Assembly (NCBI GenBank): GCA_015231465.1
Contig: JADGBO010000002.1
Location: 1 to 58,684, forward strand
Length of the DNA stretch: 58,684 bases
Direction: 5' to 3'
Source of the DNA: Desulfamplus sp.
GTDB taxonomy: Bacteria; Desulfobacterota; Desulfobacteria; Desulfobacterales; Desulfobacteraceae
Shown here: positions 9,386 through 19,221 of the stretch, piece by piece
How positions within the stretch are numbered: position 1 is the stretch's first letter
Layout of the letters: each line of letters opens with the position of its first letter
Notes under the pieces: model-generated
What the model was told of the DNA's origin: nothing
The model's input: the letters and a program-made list of their open reading frames with translations, nothing else
The model's database searches: none
Made by a program: the position numbers and the translations under genes

Positions 9386-11938
9386 CTATAAAACGTTATT
9401 TCTCTGATCTAATTGAACAATGGTTGGCGTGATAAATATCAGCAGCTCATTTTTTCTGTCGCTGCTGATATCCGAACGAAAAATATGTCCCAGATAGGGG
9501 ATATCCGAAAGCAGGGGAAATCCGGTACGGCCCTCGGAAACATTGGTCTTGACAATACCACCGATGACAATGGTGTTGCCGTCGTTTACGAGAAGTTCGG
9601 TCTGGGCCTCATTGGTGGAGAGGGATGGTATGTTGGCGACTGTGCCGGACACTTCATTTTTTGAAATTTTCACGGTCATGGCAACCCTTTTGTCAGGGGT
9701 AACCTGGGGAGTCACCTCAAGGGAGAGTTTCACCGGCTTAAAGGATATAACCGGATTGCCGTTTTCGTCCACGCCGCTCTGGTAACCATACTCAAGACCC
9801 TGATCAATTTTGGCTGTCTTGTTATCTAAGGTAAGAATCTTGGGAGATGATATGATCTTGGAATCTCCGTTCAGTTCCGAGGCTGTGAGCCTTGCATCAA
9901 GGAGCAGGGATGTGCCGGCAAGTCTGTTGAATGTATAGCCTATGCCGTTACGGGTGCTGGAAGGGTAATTCATGGCAACATCAAAACCATAAAGGCCGCC
10001 AATGTCGTCACGATAGACATCCTGACTGGCAATATCCCAGTTCACCCCCAGCTCCCTGGAAAATTCCTTGTTAACTTCCACGATCCTCGCTGAAATCATT
10101 ATCTGGGGTGTTACCTTGTCAAGTTTGAAAATCAACTTCCTGGCCTGGTCAATCTTCTCCTTTACATCGGTCAAAATTATCATGTTGGTTCTTTTGTCCA
10201 CACTGATCTGTCCCCTGTCAGGGGTTAACAGCTTTTCAAGATGGGGCCTGATATCCCCATCGGCACTGGAGTAGTTGATGGCAATATACTCGGTTATCAG
10301 AGGCTCAAGCTCCTTTTTCTGCTCTAATGCCCTTTTTCTTGCCGCAAACATCTCCTGACGGGCTGCCTCCTCCCTTTTAAGAGTTGCCAGGGTTGCAATG
10401 CGGATAATGGAGCCTTCCCTTACCTTTCCCAGGTCATTCATTTTCAGTACCAGATCCAGAACCTGATCCCATGGTACCGGCTTGTCAAGGGCAAGAGTGA
10501 CATTACCGCTTACATCCTTGTCAATGGCAAAGTTGTCTCCGCTGACTGTACGCAGTATTCTGAAAACATTTTTTATATCCGTCTCATAAAAATCCAGGCT
10601 TATCTTCTCTCCTCTGTATACAGGGGCATCGTCAAAAAGGCTGTCCGTCATAAAGGATTCCGTCTTTTTAACAACCCCGTCATCCATGTTATCTAAAAAT
10701 TCCATTTCTGAATCAACAGGGAAATCCATTGGAACATGGGAGGGTTCCCGATCTCTATCCATGGCTGGTTCCTGCATGGAAGAGCCATGTCCTCTGGAGC
10801 TGGAGGATTCCCGATCTCCGTTCATGGCTGATCCCTGCATGGAAAGCCCCATGCCGCTGGAGAGGTTTACTGGTGACGTCATGGCAGATGAAGCGACTTT
10901 TATCGTTGAAGGTTCAAGAAACAGCGTAATATTGGCTCCTTCCTGCAACAGATGGTAGGGTACGCGATCCCTGAGCTGTAAAAAAATCCGGGACGGTTCA
11001 GAATCCCCGATCCTGTTCACAGGTAAAATTCGATCCACGGCAGAATCAAACTGGGTGGTTACAAGTTGTCCACGGTGCTCATCTGGTATTAATGTGTCAA
11101 ACAGATTCAAACGCAGTTCATGATCATTCAACCTGCTCTTCTCTATCTTGTAATCAACCTGACGAGAAGTTTTTATCACAATGGATGTTTCTCCATCCCT
11201 GCCGGTGTGGAAATCAATACCCGTCAAAAAGGCATCACCCAGATTGGATAACTGATCATTTTGAGAGACAGGATTATTCTGGAAGACAAGATCATCTTGA
11301 GAGGCATGATCATTCTGGAAAACAAGATCATCTTGAGAGGCATGATCATTCTGGGAGAGAGAATCCTTTCCATATGCAGAAGCGTTTGCAGAATCCATTT
11401 GACCATGTCCCATGGCCATTGAATTACTGGAATCAAAGGATACTGCCTGGTTCAAAAAATCCGACTGGTTTCTATAGAAGGAAATGCGTAAATCAGACCC
11501 CTCTTCACGGACTTCATATGGTGCATCCTTCCGAAGCAGAATCCTGACAAGAACAGTCTCCTTTTTTTCATCCATAAAGGATGATGTAACCATGGAGATC
11601 TGTCCACCGGAAAGATTATCTGGAGAAGCATACTCCCTGGCAAATGAAGCACCATGGAGATATACGTTTACCCCCAATGGAAAATCCTCCTTTAATGCAG
11701 AATATTTCATCTTGCCATTACCCTTCAATATAACATCAAGGGAATCAACATTCTCCTCAAGATAGATCTGACGAAGTTCACTTTTTCCTGAAAGATTATC
11801 CACACCTGGTACCCCACTTTGCTTTGGTGAAGGAGTAATGCAGCCCGCAGTAGAAAAAAGAAATAACATCAGGGCCATACATGCAATGGCAGATTTCAAT
11901 TTGACAAAAAGTAAATGAGACATATCAACCCTTATCAT
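9386..11938 (-). CDS. pilQ: Type IV pilus secretin PilQ
   Basis: AMIN-like N-terminus, STN/secretin domains (DFYETDIKNVFRILRTVSGDNFAIDKDVSGNVTL; NDGNTIVIGGIVKTNVSEGRTGFPLLSDIPYLGHIFRS); position at end of pilMNOP. Confidence 0.95.
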   Translation of the reverse strand: MIRVDMSHLLFVKLKSAIACMALMLFLFSTAGCITPSPKQSGVPGVDNLSGKSELRQIYLEENVDSLDVILKGNGKMKYSALKEDFPLGVNVYLHGASFAREYASPDNLSGGQISMVTSSFMDEKKETVLVRILLRKDAPYEVREEGSDLRISFYRNQSDFLNQAVSFDSSNSMAMGHGQMDSANASAYGKDSLSQNDHASQDDLVFQNDHASQDDLVFQNNPVSQNDQLSNLGDAFLTGIDFHTGRDGETSIVIKTSRQVDYKIEKSRLNDHELRLNLFDTLIPDEHRGQLVTTQFDSAVDRILPVNRIGDSEPSRIFLQLRDRVPYHLLQEGANITLFLEPSTIKVASSAMTSPVNLSSGMGLSMQGSAMNGDRESSSSRGHGSSMQEPAMDRDREPSHVPMDFPVDSEMEFLDNMDDGVVKKTESFMTDSLFDDAPVYRGEKISLDFYETDIKNVFRILRTVSGDNFAIDKDVSGNVTLALDKPVPWDQVLDLVLKMNDLGKVREGSIIRIATLATLKREEAARQEMFAARKRALEQKKELEPLITEYIAINYSSADGDIRPHLEKLLTPDRGQISVDKRTNMIILTDVKEKIDQARKLIFKLDKVTPQIMISARIVEVNKEFSRELGVNWDIASQDVYRDDIGGLYGFDVAMNYPSSTRNGIGYTFNRLAGTSLLLDARLTASELNGDSKIISSPKILTLDNKTAKIDQGLEYGYQSGVDENGNPVISFKPVKLSLEVTPQVTPDKRVAMTVKISKNEVSGTVANIPSLSTNEAQTELLVNDGNTIVIGGIVKTNVSEGRTGFPLLSDIPYLGHIFRSDISSDRKNELLIFITPTIVQLDQRNNVL

Positions 11939-12920
11939 CCAGTTTGTTGAGTTTCATTTCCTGGAAACGGTCAGTAACTTTTCCTTGATAATCCTTGACC
12001 TGTTCCTGTATTACCAGCTTATCCTTTTCTATCTTGATTACCTGGCCGGAATTTCGGCCAATATATGTACCAACATTCACAAGATATCCCTTGCCACCGC
12101 TCTCCTGAACCATTGCCACGCTTCCCGAATCACGGCTCAAAACAGCCACCAGCTTCATCTGGCTGAAATCCAGCTTTTCAAGGGGTGTTAATATTCGACG
12201 GGGCACTTCCTCTTCAACCACAACCTTCTCTTCCGGAGCATTCGGAGTATCTTTTATCAGGGGATCAAAGGGGTCAATCTTTCCTTTACCCGTATAATAC
12301 TGCTTCTCATCATCCACCATGATAAGGCTTTGAAATGCCTCTGAATGGATATCCATACTGGTCAAATCAAAAGTGGAAGTTTCATCCCGTTTAGGGGAAA
12401 CTCCGGAGCCGGAGAGTATTACTGATTCAGGGGAAATGCCTGAATCAGGAGAAACGACTGGACCGTGAGAGATCTCCGGATCAGAAGAAACAACTTGATC
12501 AGGGAAAATGTCTGGGTCGGAAGAGACGACTGGCGCTGGGGAAAGATCTTGATCGGGAGAAATTTCTGATCCGGTCTTTTGGCCTGCATCACCCAGGTTA
12601 GACTGTTCTGTGGAGGTTGCCGGCACTGCATCCCTTACTTCTTCAACCCCAGGCCCATGAACTTCAGTTGAAATTTCAGTGGAAACAACGTTCCCAGGTA
12701 CCTGGGGTAAGGGATCTTTTTCAATCCCAATCTCCTTGTAATCCTTGTCACCTGTGTCGTCTGTGGAAATTTTATTTTGATCCATGGAGGGAAACTTAAA
12801 GGAGAGCACTTCCTGCTTGACAGGTTCAGATGCTGTTTTGGCATGATCACAGCCAGTAAAGAAGATTGTCAAAAAAATTAAAAAAATAGATAACAACGCT
12901 ATTTTTAGACAACCCATCAC
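11925..12920 (-). CDS. pilP: Type IV pilus assembly lipoprotein PilP
   Basis: Lipobox FLTIFFTGCDH; C-terminal PilP domain LSRDSGSVAMVQESGGKGYLVNVGTYIGRNSGQVIKIEKDKLVI; operon position. Confidence 0.85.
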   Translation of the reverse strand: MMGCLKIALLSIFLIFLTIFFTGCDHAKTASEPVKQEVLSFKFPSMDQNKISTDDTGDKDYKEIGIEKDPLPQVPGNVVSTEISTEVHGPGVEEVRDAVPATSTEQSNLGDAGQKTGSEISPDQDLSPAPVVSSDPDIFPDQVVSSDPEISHGPVVSPDSGISPESVILSGSGVSPKRDETSTFDLTSMDIHSEAFQSLIMVDDEKQYYTGKGKIDPFDPLIKDTPNAPEEKVVVEEEVPRRILTPLEKLDFSQMKLVAVLSRDSGSVAMVQESGGKGYLVNVGTYIGRNSGQVIKIEKDKLVIQEQVKDYQGKVTDRFQEMKLNKLDDKG

Positions 12921-13582
12921 TTCCTCCTCTTTCGTTTATCTTCAGCTTTGGCTTTTTCGCCGGTATCGCTTTTTTCCACAAACATGTAAGTTACAGCTCT
13001 GCAGGAAACACTCAAATTGCTTCCCTTGGCCGCATTAATAACAATATTCTGGATATTGACAAGGCGGGAGAGCTGGGCAACCCTGTCAAAAAACTCGGCT
13101 ATTTGATGATACCCGCCTTCAACCTTGATGGAGACGGGAATTTCAGCATAAAAATCCTTCTTGGCCTCGGATTCCGGTTTGAAAAGTAGAAATTCAAGTC
13201 CCGCATCATTACCGGATTTTGAGACTGCTGTAAGAAGAGAAGGAATCTCCTTTTTATCCGGCAGAGCCATGAGAGCTGTGTAAAAATCCGACTCGGCAGC
13301 CTGCAATCTATTTTCAAATTCGTCAAGGGATGCAGCCTTTCTTTTATAAGTTCTGAGCCTTTCGCTCAATGTGGCATGCTCTTTTTCCAGAGAAGTTATT
13401 CTTTCAAGGCGGGGAGCAAGTAAAAAATAGTAGTAAACACCTGTCAGTACTGCAAGAGTACCGAGACATATCAGAAGCCGCTGCTTTCTTGACAAATTGC
13501 CTATTTTTTCTATAACAGGGGCGGTTTTCTCGGTGATCTGTGCAAAGAGAGCTTTACGCTTGTCTTTTTCTTCTTCTTTCAT
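12917..13582 (-). CDS. pilO: Type IV pilus assembly protein PilO
   Basis: Single TM plus coiled coil plus PilO fold; operon position. Confidence 0.9.
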   Translation of the reverse strand: MKEEEKDKRKALFAQITEKTAPVIEKIGNLSRKQRLLICLGTLAVLTGVYYYFLLAPRLERITSLEKEHATLSERLRTYKRKAASLDEFENRLQAAESDFYTALMALPDKKEIPSLLTAVSKSGNDAGLEFLLFKPESEAKKDFYAEIPVSIKVEGGYHQIAEFFDRVAQLSRLVNIQNIVINAAKGSNLSVSCRAVTYMFVEKSDTGEKAKAEDKRKRRK

Positions 13583-13599
13583 TTTTTCTTATCCGGCTC

Positions 13600-14154
13600 C
13601 TATTTTTTTTCGGGGGGCCTTTTAGTGCATACGAGTTCAAACACCCTGAGCTTTGCACCCTTAACAGTCTGAAGTTGAAGACTCTTTAAATCCGATGCAT
13701 TATAGTAGGTTGAGGTTTCAATGTTTGTCATGAAATCAGCCACTGTCTTATTGTCAAAAGCAATGCCCTTCAAGTTAACTGTTCTGTCATCCGCACTTAG
13801 ATGGGTTATCCACATTCTCTCGGGAACAATGAGCTGTGTCATACTCTCCATAAGAATCACAGGCTCCCTCCGGACCACCTTCAACCCATCAATCACACCA
13901 AGTTTCTGCTCCAGTATTTTTAAGGCCTTTTCAATTTGGGTGACCCTGTCAGCCCTGGCTTTATATACCACAATCTCCTTATTAATATTGGCAATACCCG
14001 TTTCAAGTTCCTTTATCTGGCGGTTGAAATGGAGAAGGGAGTACCACAAAGCAATCATCACCAGAACAAGAAGCAAAAAAAAGATTGAAACCTGTCTGCG
14101 GATATTCTCCTTTGCCCGTGCCGCCCTGAAGGGCAGTAAATTTATTCGTATCAT
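13600..14154 (-). CDS. pilN: Type IV pilus assembly protein PilN
   Basis: MIRINLLPFRAARAKENIRRQV N-terminus typical of PilN; operon position. Confidence 0.92.
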   Translation of the reverse strand: MIRINLLPFRAARAKENIRRQVSIFFLLLVLVMIALWYSLLHFNRQIKELETGIANINKEIVVYKARADRVTQIEKALKILEQKLGVIDGLKVVRREPVILMESMTQLIVPERMWITHLSADDRTVNLKGIAFDNKTVADFMTNIETSTYYNASDLKSLQLQTVKGAKLRVFELVCTKRPPEKK

Positions 14155-15206
14155 TTATCATCCACTTTTCTTAATGCAAGCCCAAGGGCTATGGAGGCAA
14201 AGGGAGCTGCCATTTGAATGAACTCTTCGGAAAAATCCTTTGATTTCAGTTTAAATACATCAAAAGGATTGAATATGGAGATAGGAATGGAAGTAGTACT
14301 CGCAAGGGTATCGACAAATCCACCAAGGAGAGAGCCACCTCCACAAAGGAAGATCTTTTTAACATCACCATGGGTTGACTTTGTTTGAAATGTTTTAATC
14401 ACATTCTGGATTTCAATGCTCCACATTTTGGAAAACCCATCGCTGAACTCCTTAAAATTTTCAAGGGGCATGGATGTGGTATCAACTCCGGAGATAATGT
14501 TATCAGCCTCGTCAAAGGAGCAGTTCAATTCGGAAGATATCTGCTCCCTGAGTTGATTAATACCGGATGAAGAGTCCCTCATCATAATTGATTCTGAATC
14601 TTTGACAATATTTAAAGATGTTTTATGAACACCGATATCAATAAGCATGTTGAGCTCCCCATCCTTTCTGGAAAAACGCTCAAACACATTTTGAAAAGCA
14701 AAACTGTCAACATCAATAACGCTTACATTCAGCCCTGATCTGTCTGTCAACTCAATATACTCAGCAACAAGATCTTTTTTAACAGCCACGAGAAGTACGT
14801 TCATCTGATCTGCGGAAAACTCGCCATCCCCAATGATTTGAAAATCAACATTCATTTCGTCAATATCATAGGGAATATACTGCTCCGCTTCAAAACGGAT
14901 GGACTCAAGAAGGGCATTCTCCGAAACAGCGGGAACGTTGATGTTTTTAATTACAACAGACGACCCTCCTGTGGAGATCGCGACATTGTTGGATTTGATT
15001 CTGTGGGTTTTAAAAATGTTGCGTATAATCCGGGACAATTCATCCATATCAAGGATCTGTCCCTCTTCAATCAAGCCGGAAGGAATAGGGGTCATCTCGA
15101 ATTTTTTCAATTCAATGTCCTTACCGGATGATTTAACTTCAGCTACCTTGATAACTGCTGAACCAATATCAAGCCCCACAAGGTGACCTTTTTTATTAAA
15201 TAACAT
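14151..15206 (-). CDS. pilM: Type IV pilus actin-like ATPase PilM
   Basis: LVGLDIGSAVIKVAEVK, LIDIGVHKTSLNIV, LCGGGSLLGGFVDTL. Confidence 0.93.
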   Translation of the reverse strand: MLFNKKGHLVGLDIGSAVIKVAEVKSSGKDIELKKFEMTPIPSGLIEEGQILDMDELSRIIRNIFKTHRIKSNNVAISTGGSSVVIKNINVPAVSENALLESIRFEAEQYIPYDIDEMNVDFQIIGDGEFSADQMNVLLVAVKKDLVAEYIELTDRSGLNVSVIDVDSFAFQNVFERFSRKDGELNMLIDIGVHKTSLNIVKDSESIMMRDSSSGINQLREQISSELNCSFDEADNIISGVDTTSMPLENFKEFSDGFSKMWSIEIQNVIKTFQTKSTHGDVKKIFLCGGGSLLGGFVDTLASTTSIPISIFNPFDVFKLKSKDFSEEFIQMAAPFASIALGLALRKVDDK

Positions 15207-15305
15207 ATCTCTCTCAAATACCTTCCATATTTACTCTGAACATGTGGACAAAGCTTAATAAAATCAAAAGTCAATATTCAATATTCATGTAATTCAGATT
15301 AGTCT

Positions 15306-15640
15306 AAAGCCTGTTTAAAAATTCCACCATCTGATAACGAAAATTTCCAACGTTTTTTATATGAAAGTCCCCGTCGTTCGGGGGTTTTCATCAATTAGAT
15401 TGTGATGCAATGTGCATCATGGCTGTTTATATGAAAGTCCCCGCTGTTTAAGGACTTTCATCGCTTCGATTGTGGCGGTACGCCGCCATGGCCGTTATAT
15501 GAAAGTCTACCTCACCCCCTGGCCCCCTCTCCATGACTGGAGAGGGGGAATACTACCGACTTTCATGCTTCGTTGTGCCCGAAAGGGCATGGCCGTTATA
15601 AGGCATTGTCGACCAACACGCCCGTTATCAACTGTAAGAG
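15306..15640 (+). repeat. Family B element split by a family A array
   Basis: Left half GCCTGTTTAAAAATTCCACCATCTGATAACG...CGTTTTTTATA; right half TTATAAGGCATTGTCGACCAACACGCCCGTTATC; compare uninterrupted copy 54604..54728. Confidence 0.8.
15359..15600 (+). repeat. Family A modular hairpin array (3 units)
   Basis: Three TGAAAGTC...GGCCG units joined by TTATA, with Y-hairpins TGATGCAATGTGCATCA, GGCGGTACGCCGCC, TGCCCGAAAGGGCA. Confidence 0.92.
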
Positions 15641-15712
15641 CAGAATCTATTTCTGCACCATTTTGGACGGATATGGAATCCTCCCCTACGCTCCATTAAA
15701 CAGATTAAAATC

Positions 15713-15840
15713 AATGGATTTCAGGAAGTGGATTGTACACTTGCCATGGCAGGTCATTGTGATTATACTTACAAACCCATGGATTTCAGGAAGGAGCTTT
15801 ATTTGCCATGGCAGGGGCCATCTTTATGATACTTACCATG
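15713..15840 (+). repeat. Imperfect direct repeat of about 63 bp
   Basis: catGGATTTCAGGAAG...TTGCCATGGCAGG...atACTTAC occurs twice in succession. Confidence 0.7.
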
Positions 15841-16024
15841 TACCTATATAAGTACTGTTATGGACATCAAGTCAAGTATTTTAATATCATTTAGCAAAAA
15901 AACATGGGCATGATTCATTCTTCAGTTTAAACTTTTCCGCTCTATTCCATATTTTAAACAGGCTCCTGTCAACCCGAAAACACATGAAATAAAAAACATT
16001 TAAAAACTACCACAGGCAAGACAA

Positions 16025-17563
16025 ATGAGCATCAAATCCATCAAAGAAAAAAAACCATTCAGGCTTGTAAAATTTTTCACCTTTTCCAGTCTCATTGTAA
16101 TGTTTGCAGCAACAATTATAATATCAGCCATGAATGCCCACTGGGTAAAACGTATTTTGCAGCATAAAAGTGAGGAGTATGCCAGGCTGCTTGTGGACAA
16201 CCTTAACCATCAGGTCTTTTTGCAATTCATAATACCAACCGTTTTACAATACGGCAAAATAAAGTTAAGGGAAAAAGATCAGTTCGAAAGAATGGACAGA
16301 GTTGTCAAAAGTACCCTTCACAGCTTCAATGTGGAGATGGTCAATATTTATGACATGAAAAACACCATCTCATACAGCTTTGACGAGTCAAAAACAGGAA
16401 CAACGGATACCGGAGGAGATGGATATAAAAAAGCTCTCCAAAACATATCAAGCACCCTTGTGACACAAAAAGGGCATCCTGTTCAACTTTTTTTTGGATT
16501 TTCTCAAACCACAAAGATAACCACATTTGCACCTCTTCAGGCAGAAGAGCCACTTTCAGCCATTCCCGGCGCTGTTCTGGGGGTTGTGGAGATCATTCAG
16601 GATGTATCCGAAGATTATCGGAATATATTCCGCCTCCAGCTCCTTACCATTTTAACCTGCTCCCTTGTAATGGCCATCCTGTTTTTTATCCTTTTATTTG
16701 TGGTACGTCAGGGAGAACGCATTATTGAAGCCAGGGCCAGGGATCGACTCAGGCTGGAAGAGAAACTGCAACGATCAGAGCACCTGTCGGCAATTGGAGA
16801 GATGACAGCAGGGGTCTCCCATGAGATCAGAAATCCCCTTGGAATCATTAAAAGTTCGGCAGAGCTTTTGAAAAAAAAGATGAGAAAACTGGATCAGCCG
16901 ACAACCATAATAGACATTATTGTGGAAGAGTCCATAAGGCTCAACAATATTATCAAGGATTTTCTTGATTTTGCAAAACCCATGACCCCTGTGTTGAAAA
17001 ACTGCACAATGGAGCCCATCATTGACAAGTTAATCCACTATCTATCCCAGCAGATCATGGATGATAATATTGTAATAGAAAAACGCATACATCCATACAT
17101 CCCTGAAATCATGGCTGATTCAGAAAAACTGTACCAGGCGTTCCTCAATATTGCATTGAATGCCCTTGAGGCAATATCAGGAAAGGGGACACTGACCATA
17201 TCTGTTTTTCCGGACAATCAAAATAACAGACCCCAACCCCATCCCATAATGTCCCATGGGCTAAACCCAAATAATAATCATGGATTAACCACAAAGGGAA
17301 ACCATGAATTGAATCTAAATAGAAACCTTGGCGTTACCATTATCTTCCAGGACAGCGGAACAGGCATATCCGAGGATGCACTTAAAAAAATATGGAATCC
17401 TTTTTTCACAACAAAAGATACAGGTACCGGCCTGGGACTTGGAATTGTGAAAAACATAATAGAGTCACATAACGGAGAAATTGAAATTTTTAACAGTCAA
17501 GCAGAAGGCGTAACAGTTAAAATTGCACTGCCTTCAATGGAGAGCAATACAACTAAACCCTAA
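16025..17563 (+). CDS. Membrane sensor histidine kinase (NtrB/PilS-like)
   Basis: Two TM segments, HisKA SAIGEMTAGVSHEIRNPLGIIKSSAELLK, HATPase DSGTGISEDALKKIWNPFFTTKDTGTGLGLGIVKNII. Confidence 0.9.
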   Translation: MSIKSIKEKKPFRLVKFFTFSSLIVMFAATIIISAMNAHWVKRILQHKSEEYARLLVDNLNHQVFLQFIIPTVLQYGKIKLREKDQFERMDRVVKSTLHSFNVEMVNIYDMKNTISYSFDESKTGTTDTGGDGYKKALQNISSTLVTQKGHPVQLFFGFSQTTKITTFAPLQAEEPLSAIPGAVLGVVEIIQDVSEDYRNIFRLQLLTILTCSLVMAILFFILLFVVRQGERIIEARARDRLRLEEKLQRSEHLSAIGEMTAGVSHEIRNPLGIIKSSAELLKKKMRKLDQPTTIIDIIVEESIRLNNIIKDFLDFAKPMTPVLKNCTMEPIIDKLIHYLSQQIMDDNIVIEKRIHPYIPEIMADSEKLYQAFLNIALNALEAISGKGTLTISVFPDNQNNRPQPHPIMSHGLNPNNNHGLTTKGNHELNLNRNLGVTIIFQDSGTGISEDALKKIWNPFFTTKDTGTGLGLGIVKNIIESHNGEIEIFNSQAEGVTVKIALPSMESNTTKP

Positions 17564-17737
17564 GACTGGGGTGTCTAAAAACCCGCCTTGGGGGCAAATT
17601 TCTTTGCTCGGTTTTTGGGCATATCAATATTGACCACAGCAATTGCCCTAAGACTGCTTATCAATCACCACACAATATGAAAAGCTGATGCATTTTCACA
17701 GTAGAGACAAAACATACTTACAACCAAAGGTTATAAC

Positions 17738-19105
17738 ATGAAAACCGTCCTCATTGTTGATGATGAAAAAAATTACCCCAGAATCCTGGCTGAAGTTATC
17801 GGTGAAGAGGGTTTTTCAGCCCTTACCGCTTCCAGCGGACTTGATGCAGTTGAAACCCTTAAAGCAAAGAGTGTGGACCTTGTTCTGACCGATGTCATGA
17901 TGCCTGGCATGGATGGTATTGAGCTTCTGGAGCAGATCAAAAAAGAGAGCCCTGATATGCCGGTCATAGTAATGACAGCCCACGGCAGCGTTGAAAAGGC
18001 GGTGGAGGCAATGCAGAAGGGGGCATACACCTATATTTTAAAGCCCTTTGACAATGATACACTCATTGCCCACATTGGGAAGGCCATATCCATTCACAAT
18101 ATTGTCAAGGAGAACTCCATTCTCAGGGAAGCCATAACATCAAGGTATACTTTCGGAAATATTGTCGGCAAAAGTCCTTCCATGCATGATCTTTACAGCG
18201 TGATCAAAAAAGCGGCTCCCACCAATGCCACCATCCTCATTGAAGGGGAGAGCGGTACAGGAAAGGAGCTGGTGGCAAAGTCCATCCATTACAACAGCCT
18301 CAGAAAAAATGCACCCTTGATATCCGTCAACTGCACAGCCTTTGCTGAAACCCTTCTGGAAAGTGAACTCTTCGGACATGAAAAGGGAGCGTTTACAGGT
18401 GCCACATCACTTAAAAAGGGTCGCTTTGAGCTGGCACACCATGGTACGCTTTTTCTTGATGAGATTGGAGAAATTCCAATGAACATACAGGTAAAGCTTT
18501 TGAGGGTACTGCAGGAGAAAAGCATTGAACGTGTTGGCGGCACCACCTCTGTAAATGTGGATTTCAGGTTGATTGCCGCAACAAATCGAAACCTTGAACA
18601 GGAGGTAAAAAAAGGCAAATTCAGAGAAGATCTCTACTACAGGCTCAACGTGCTGAAGGCCGTTATGCCTCCACTGCGGGATCGCCAGGAGGATATTCCA
18701 GTATTGATAAACCATTTTATAGAAAAATTTGCAGAGGAGAGACACGGCAATGAAAAATTGCAGGGAGTTGCCCCTGAAGCAGCCAGATTGCTGTTTGACT
18801 ACCCATGGCCTGGAAATGTAAGGGAACTTGAAAACGTCATTGAAAGGAGTGTCATTCTATCATCAGGGCCAAGGATCATGCCATCTGATCTTCCACCCAA
18901 AATAAGAGACGGGATAGGCAGCCAACTGGATCTGAACGGAATCCCTGAAAATGCAGGTTTATACGAGACCCTTGCAGCCATTGAAAAAAGAATGATTCAA
19001 AGGGCCATGGCCATGTCGGACAATGTGCAGACAAAAGCGGCCGAGCTTCTCGGCATAGGAAAGAGCGGGCTTAATCAAAAACTTAAAAAATATGGAATTC
19101 CGTAG
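17738..19105 (+). CDS. Sigma-54-dependent response regulator (NtrC family)
   Basis: Receiver VLIVDDEKN...VLTDVMMPGMDG, AAA GESGTGKELVAKSIHYNS, GAFTGA motif, C-terminal Fis-type HTH. Confidence 0.95.
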   Translation: MKTVLIVDDEKNYPRILAEVIGEEGFSALTASSGLDAVETLKAKSVDLVLTDVMMPGMDGIELLEQIKKESPDMPVIVMTAHGSVEKAVEAMQKGAYTYILKPFDNDTLIAHIGKAISIHNIVKENSILREAITSRYTFGNIVGKSPSMHDLYSVIKKAAPTNATILIEGESGTGKELVAKSIHYNSLRKNAPLISVNCTAFAETLLESELFGHEKGAFTGATSLKKGRFELAHHGTLFLDEIGEIPMNIQVKLLRVLQEKSIERVGGTTSVNVDFRLIAATNRNLEQEVKKGKFREDLYYRLNVLKAVMPPLRDRQEDIPVLINHFIEKFAEERHGNEKLQGVAPEAARLLFDYPWPGNVRELENVIERSVILSSGPRIMPSDLPPKIRDGIGSQLDLNGIPENAGLYETLAAIEKRMIQRAMAMSDNVQTKAAELLGIGKSGLNQKLKKYGIP

Positions 19106-19199
19106 ATAAACCATCATGATTCTTAACAAATCACCCTGTAATATGAAAAGCTTATGCTTTTTCACGGTAAAAACATAATCGTTTTCACAGTAAAAAAAC

Positions 19200-19221
19200 G
19201 GGCAACCACAGGGGGTTGCCC
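19200..19221 (-). terminator. Candidate rho-independent terminator (minus orientation)
   Basis: GGGCAACC-acaggg-GGTTGCCC hairpin; read on minus it is followed by GTTTTTTTA. Confidence 0.5.
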
